A stretch of 64,000 bases of DNA from Tomocerus qinae (Eukaryota > Arthropoda > Collembola > Entomobryomorpha > Tomoceridae). The position numbers and the translations under genes are program-made. The stretch lies in assembly GCA_020055645.1 (NCBI GenBank), contig CM034547.1, positions 38,171,909 to 38,235,908 of the forward strand. The letters are read 5' to 3'. Below are positions 58,785 through 64,000 of the stretch, piece after piece (the stretch's first letter is position 1; every line of letters begins with the position of its first letter). A model generated the notes under the pieces. The model was not told the origin of the DNA. It ran no database searches and saw nothing but the letters and a program-made list of their open reading frames with translations.

Positions 58785-61700
58785 CTGAAAGTTACGTAAG
58801 AATGTGTCATTTATACAGTAGTGTGTGGAAACCTGCAAAATATTAGAAATGTTTTAGGTAATCTCTATGCATATGTAATGGCCATTGGCAAACATTACTG
58901 TCAACTGTCTTAATCGACTACGTTTACGTTATTTATCATTACCATATGAAGCGACCCTTTTATTTATCCCTTGATCCATTTATATGCACCATTTAGGTAC
59001 ACAAGAAAATTATAATAACACCTGCATATACGCAATACACAAAATAGCCTCTATTTTACCTAATTGTAATCCTTATAGCAATACTTCACATCTTCAACAG
59101 TATGGTATTTAAATATTAATACATGTGCATGTAAAATCATGTAAGTATGAAAATTATCTGCATAGCGATATGGAACAAATTGACTTAAATGTAAGAATTA
59201 ATACATCGTAGTACGTTTTGATGTAGTTGAGTTGGTTAAAAGTTGTACAGAGAGTCTTTGTCAAGGGAAGAAGGAAGATTACGTGAAAGTATATTATAAT
59301 ATGTGCACGTTGTAGTTGAATGCATGCATAGATAACTGTGTATTATTTTAAATTCATATTGGAGGATGTGATGCGCACGATTTTAGTTTATTCAGATACA
59401 TATTAACCATATAAGGAGGTTATTGTTAGTTAGGTGAGTCTCTCTGTAGCAGTGTGATTGCACGATAATGTGAATAGCTAGAGTGTGTAGGTAGAAAGGT
59501 GGTTGGTTGGTTAGAGGATGGTGAAGCAAAGCCTGGAGCTCTCGGCCAAATTTTATGAGGCAACGAGGACTCATATATATTTCCTGAGAAGACAATCCTA
59601 AACGCCACAATGGGACTCCTTGTCTCATATGCATGGACATTTACCATTTACGCATCCCTTCCTGTCCTCCGCGGATCCTGTGTGTCTTGTCGTCTATAGA
59701 TCCCATATCAATCCATTCCAAGCTACACTACAATAGCCCATCTCCCACATACCTACATATAGCCAATCCACTTACATATCATCTATGGGCAATTCTAATG
59801 GAGAAGTGCAACTCATCTCCCTCTGCATACAACCAACTCGTTCTGACTATCTCACATCTCACTTTCCGCTCTTTCCCCTTTCCGATCCAATCCCAATAAT
59901 ACACATTACACATGTGGAGCCACTTACTCCCACTACCTAACTGCTATTATTACATCCACTAACTACTTCTACCATATATCCTTCCCTATTCACATTCCAT
60001 TCTGAATTTTTCTCCGTCTCTGAATCATATTCACCAAACATAGAATTTTTATGCGTCCTTTATTTTCCATCGTCTAAAATTCCTAAGCTTTTTATAGACC
60101 GTACCATATTTTAAAACAATGTACACACTCATTATTTGTTGCACCCAAACATTAACTTTAAAATAGAGTGCTAGCTAAAAATTGTGGTGATAATTGGTAC
60201 AAATATTTAAACGATGACACTGCTATGTTTTCTAATGCCCTGTAAGTAAATACGATCTAGTCTTCTTAAGTTTGAGGTGTGATTAAAACGTAAAAAGTAC
60301 ATCAATGAGCGATATATTATGCTTGTAGTTAAAGAGCATGCATGTAAAAAAGTCGAATGATGGTGAAAATGGGTAATTCTATATATACATTTATAGTTGG
60401 CTACACATGTACGTAATGGTATAACTTGCTGGAAATAGTGCACATTAGATTCATAGAAACATAACGGGATATGATAATAGGAACAAGTAATGTTCTTCAC
60501 ACTTGCACAAGTACAGGTTACACTTGACTAGCACTGAAGGCTACACTTGGCCCATTTCGAACAGATTTAATGTGTAACTGTATGTACGTGTGTGTTTGGT
60601 GTGTGCTGCTTTCTCTCATCTCTTCCGGTCTGACTTTCTCCTCCTCTACTACATATGTTCGCATGGGAATGACATTGTACTTATTGCAGAAGGTATGCAA
60701 GATTATTTAGAAGTAGTGGAAAGGTCTACTGAAATTCCCAATCCCTTCTGTTCTCGACTAGTAAGTATTAGCTGGGATGCAAAATCCTCTCTTCTGTTCC
60801 GCAGTAAGCATTCGTCTGGAAAGATATAATAATAATATGGTCCGCCTTTGAATTTCACCGAATCTCCTTTCTCCCATACACATTGCTTGCCGTACTTACT
60901 ACATCCACATGGACCCTACTATAACTTTGCACTACTTGACTTGGCAAATATACAATACAATATAGATATGCATAGTCTTATAACGTCATATGGTTAAACT
61001 CCTATAGCTATTCAAGCAATGCAACATATTTCGACAAGTTGAAAAGAGAAATGAACGATAGAGTTCAGAATCAACTATGAGGAATAAACCAGTGCGGGCG
61101 GGTGGCCTTGCCTTCTGTGCGGATGGATGGCGGCGGGACTCTGTGCATGTCCCTATTGCTTTCCTACAGTTCCGTTTAAGAAGAAAAATGAATACTCGAA
61201 AAATTGGCTTACATTAGAAAAGAATATCGAGACAGGAGTTGCATTTGCATTGCATGACGGTCTGCTCTTCAGTGGCCAGAGACCAACCACCCTCATCCCT
61301 GCCACCAAAGCAATATTCCATAGACCAGCCAGAGTATACGAACAGATATAACACAATCTGGGATTTTAGAGGACAACTGCAATTTATGACTTTCTCAGAT
61401 GGAGAATGGAAGAGACTGTCCTGGTCATAAGCTAGAGACAAGGCTCTATGTATCACCAAGCACATACACATACCGTATTTCTTCCAATGTGCATCTACGA
61501 ATTATACCTACACAAACGTATTACACTCCCGAACAAATCTCTTTTACACAGTTGTAATTAAACAAGCAACCGGAACGCAAAAATATTTCAAGTTTTGCTC
61601 ATGTAATTACATTGGGGCTAATTTTTGCAATAGTAGTATATTTCAGTAGAGTTAATACGGCAAGTGTACACATTGGGAGTACCATCGTCAGAAAATACAT

Positions 61701-64000
61701 GGATAGATGGACGGAAATAAAGGTTTGGTCTTGTTCTCTTTAGATTTCCTTTACACTTGTAGATAGAGAGTGAATTCAGACCAAACTGCAAGCTGGAGAT
61801 TCTGTCTATTTCTCTACTTGCAAGAATAATATTATTATATCTAGAATTACCTACCGAGTTCTGTTCAGCTGTCCCTGTGTCTTGTCTCCTATTAATACTC
61901 TCGGAGTACAATATATCCAGAAGTACTAGTATAGGATGGACATGGATAGTACTTGCACTTGAAATGAGTGTAGGAGTAGGAGAGAGGGGCGCAGTAGAGC
62001 AGTTAGTTGGCTCTGTTCGCTTAGATTCCCTTGCCGCTTTGAGTTAGTGTATTGCTTTACGTTTTAGGCTGTTCTGAGGAGGAAAGGACGGACGGACGGA
62101 GGACAGACGAGGCTATCTGTTTTATAGAGACTTAACTCAAGATCGGACTAACTGCTTCTGCAACCGTATTATTATTATTGTAAGACTTGTCCTACATAAT
62201 ATAATCGCATTCTTATCTTGTCTTGTACTTCTTGTGCACTTCCAGAAGCCCTCCTCTTCCCGACTTACCAGACACTCATTCTTTTCTTACTTATCCTCAG
62301 CTCCACTGCGACTTAATGTGTACGCTTCTTTATTTTCCTCATTCCTCTTTCTTTCTCTACTACAATACTCCCCACAGAAATACAAAAACTCTATACTTCT
62401 ACTTTCATTTTACATCACTGAAATTATCTGACTTTTTCAAAAAAAAGGAACAAATTAACCTACATAAGCAATCAATTGAATTAAACTGAATGTACTCTAC
62501 CATCTTTTATCCACCTATGTCTGTGTACTTGTATTTTTTCATGTCAGTGCACTCATTTTTTTGCTGTAACACACTTTGCTACAAATTTTTTATCAAGAAA
62601 TGGAATTTCAAAAGTTTAATAGACTAACACCAGATTGTGGACCTTTTGATTTGTTCTAAATGGCATATGGGGCAACAAGTAAACAGGAAATCCAAGTTTT
62701 GGAACGTACATACCATTTAGCTATTATTGGCATATGCTACTTCAATTATGCTGCATTCAGATTGTAATTTGTTAATTGGAAAGTGGACAATAACCACTAA
62801 CTACGTGATATAGACACAATGATAAGTAAGTACGTAGTTGGTTAGATGGGCATATGGTGGATGTTGAAAACACTCATTGTGTGATGATGCCAATAGTACG
62901 TAGAATAATTCGTTTCATGATTGGAAAGACTGATTGAATTCTGGTTAGCTATTTATAAGTTAGGAAGTGCGTTATTATCTTTAAGGTATCCTTTACAGCA
63001 GAGGTTAGTTATTTGTGGCAGTGCTCAGGGCCGTAAATTGCGAAAGAATAAGAAATGTTAGTCCATAATGCAATAAATGCAGGTCTGAGAAAAATGTGGG
63101 AAAGGAGTTGGGCATAAAGGAAATATATGAGTGAGGGCGAGCAAAGTTTACAACAAAAGAAAGTCAACTAAAGTGCACAAAGGATGATCATGAAATGAAG
63201 AAAAGCCCCACTCGACTGTCTCTCTATTATATCTGCAGATGTGGATGTCTCTTCACTTACTCTCCGTACTCAGCCTTCACTTAATCGCATGCCAATAGAG
63301 AGGATCTCTCTCTTCCTCTCACAATAAGGAATAAGCCAAAAGCAATAATTGTGACTTTAACGAGGATTTTGATGCATGTTCTCAAGCCACAGCCCATTTG
63401 CTCTTTTTATTCCTTTTGTAACATCCAGAGAAGAAAAAGAATAACGGATAGGTAGTACATAAATGTATGTATGTATGCATGTCGAAACACACGACCCTTG
63501 TGTATGCATAGATTTAGCCACACAACTGCTCCTTATGCCCTCCTCGATCCTCACACTCTATTATTGACACCAGCACATTTTTTTGGGCAGCAGACTACGA
63601 ATTTGGGTTGCACTTGAGGAGGCTGTTTACTTGATTGTTAAATTGTCATTCTACTGCTTGTTCTCTTTCTGTCACACTTGGTTATCGGGATGTGATGTCT
63701 TATACATTGAATGATTTCTTATTGTGGATACACTTCATGGTTATATTTGAAAAGGTACAAGTAGCACAGAATAAATGGCGTGTGCTCCTTGTTAATATAT
63801 AAAGACATTAGTTAAACACAAGAATAGTAGGGACAATAAATAGCATTAATACTCTAGTACTAGTGTAAGAAGACGGAAGAAGACACCCACATGCAGATAC
63901 ACTCTTCTACCCTCACACTTTGGAATCGGAGACAGACAACATAATAAATTGAATGAAACAAGGCATGCATACATTAAAAGCAGAGGCGAGACGACAGAAG
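58785..64000. other. Upstream intron or 5' region of the DIP-like gene
   Basis: No exon could be joined to the Ig1 exon at 58784. Its first codon needs one base from an upstream exon (phase 1), so a coding exon, presumably the signal peptide, lies further up or outside the window. A small GGAC tandem (62086-62100) and a GTAT-type run near 63463 are present. No transposon with clear ends was seen. Confidence 0.5.

Overview
The window looks like nuclear DNA from an arthropod. It is AT-rich, its genes have spliceosomal introns, and it carries a Nibbler-type exonuclease, a Dpr-interacting-protein (DIP)/lachesin-like immunoglobulin gene with introns of many kilobases, and a BEL/Pao retrotransposon. 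A non-dipteran lineage such as a springtail is possible, but the sequence alone does not fix the taxon.

Left part (1-8.2 kb). A small acidic gene of unknown function on the minus strand (384-1247) stands head to head with a plus-strand Rrp6-like 3'-5' exonuclease that ends in a CCHC zinc knuckle (2205-3667). A decayed hAT DNA transposon follows (about 4.7-7.45 kb). This stretch carries ten short interrupted palindromes, nine of them strong. All share the core RGTCNGACY, but their outer arms differ from site to site and still pair with each other. They lie in exons, introns and intergenic DNA alike, and I found no comparable site in the rest of the window. The reading-frame breaks in the two host genes of this stretch fall at A-homopolymers, whereas every host gene further right is clean.

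Middle part (8.2-26 kb) is a compact run of plus-strand housekeeping genes. UTP15 (U3 snoRNP WD40 protein) is preceded by a 42-bp GC-rich palindromic minisatellite and has a near-perfect foldback in its first clear intron. Galactokinase has seven exons. A Mut-7/Nibbler exonuclease has its whole coding region in one exon. An SRFBP1/BUD22-like protein is followed after only 9 nt by ADAT1 (tRNA adenosine deaminase), an arrangement that suggests a two-gene transcript. Several of these genes serve RNA processing (UTP15, SRFBP1, Nibbler, ADAT1 and the Rrp6-like exonuclease).

Right part (26-64 kb) is mostly intron of one minus-strand gene for a three-Ig, probably GPI-anchored cell-surface protein of the DIP/lachesin family. 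Seven exons are visible; the signal-peptide exon was not found. The introns hold two elements with 8-bp target duplications or foldback form (a MITE at 47.2 kb and a foldback at 37.3 kb), one of two copies of a small Helitron-like element, and a very young, whole-looking BEL/Pao element (51401-57847) lying antisense to the gene.
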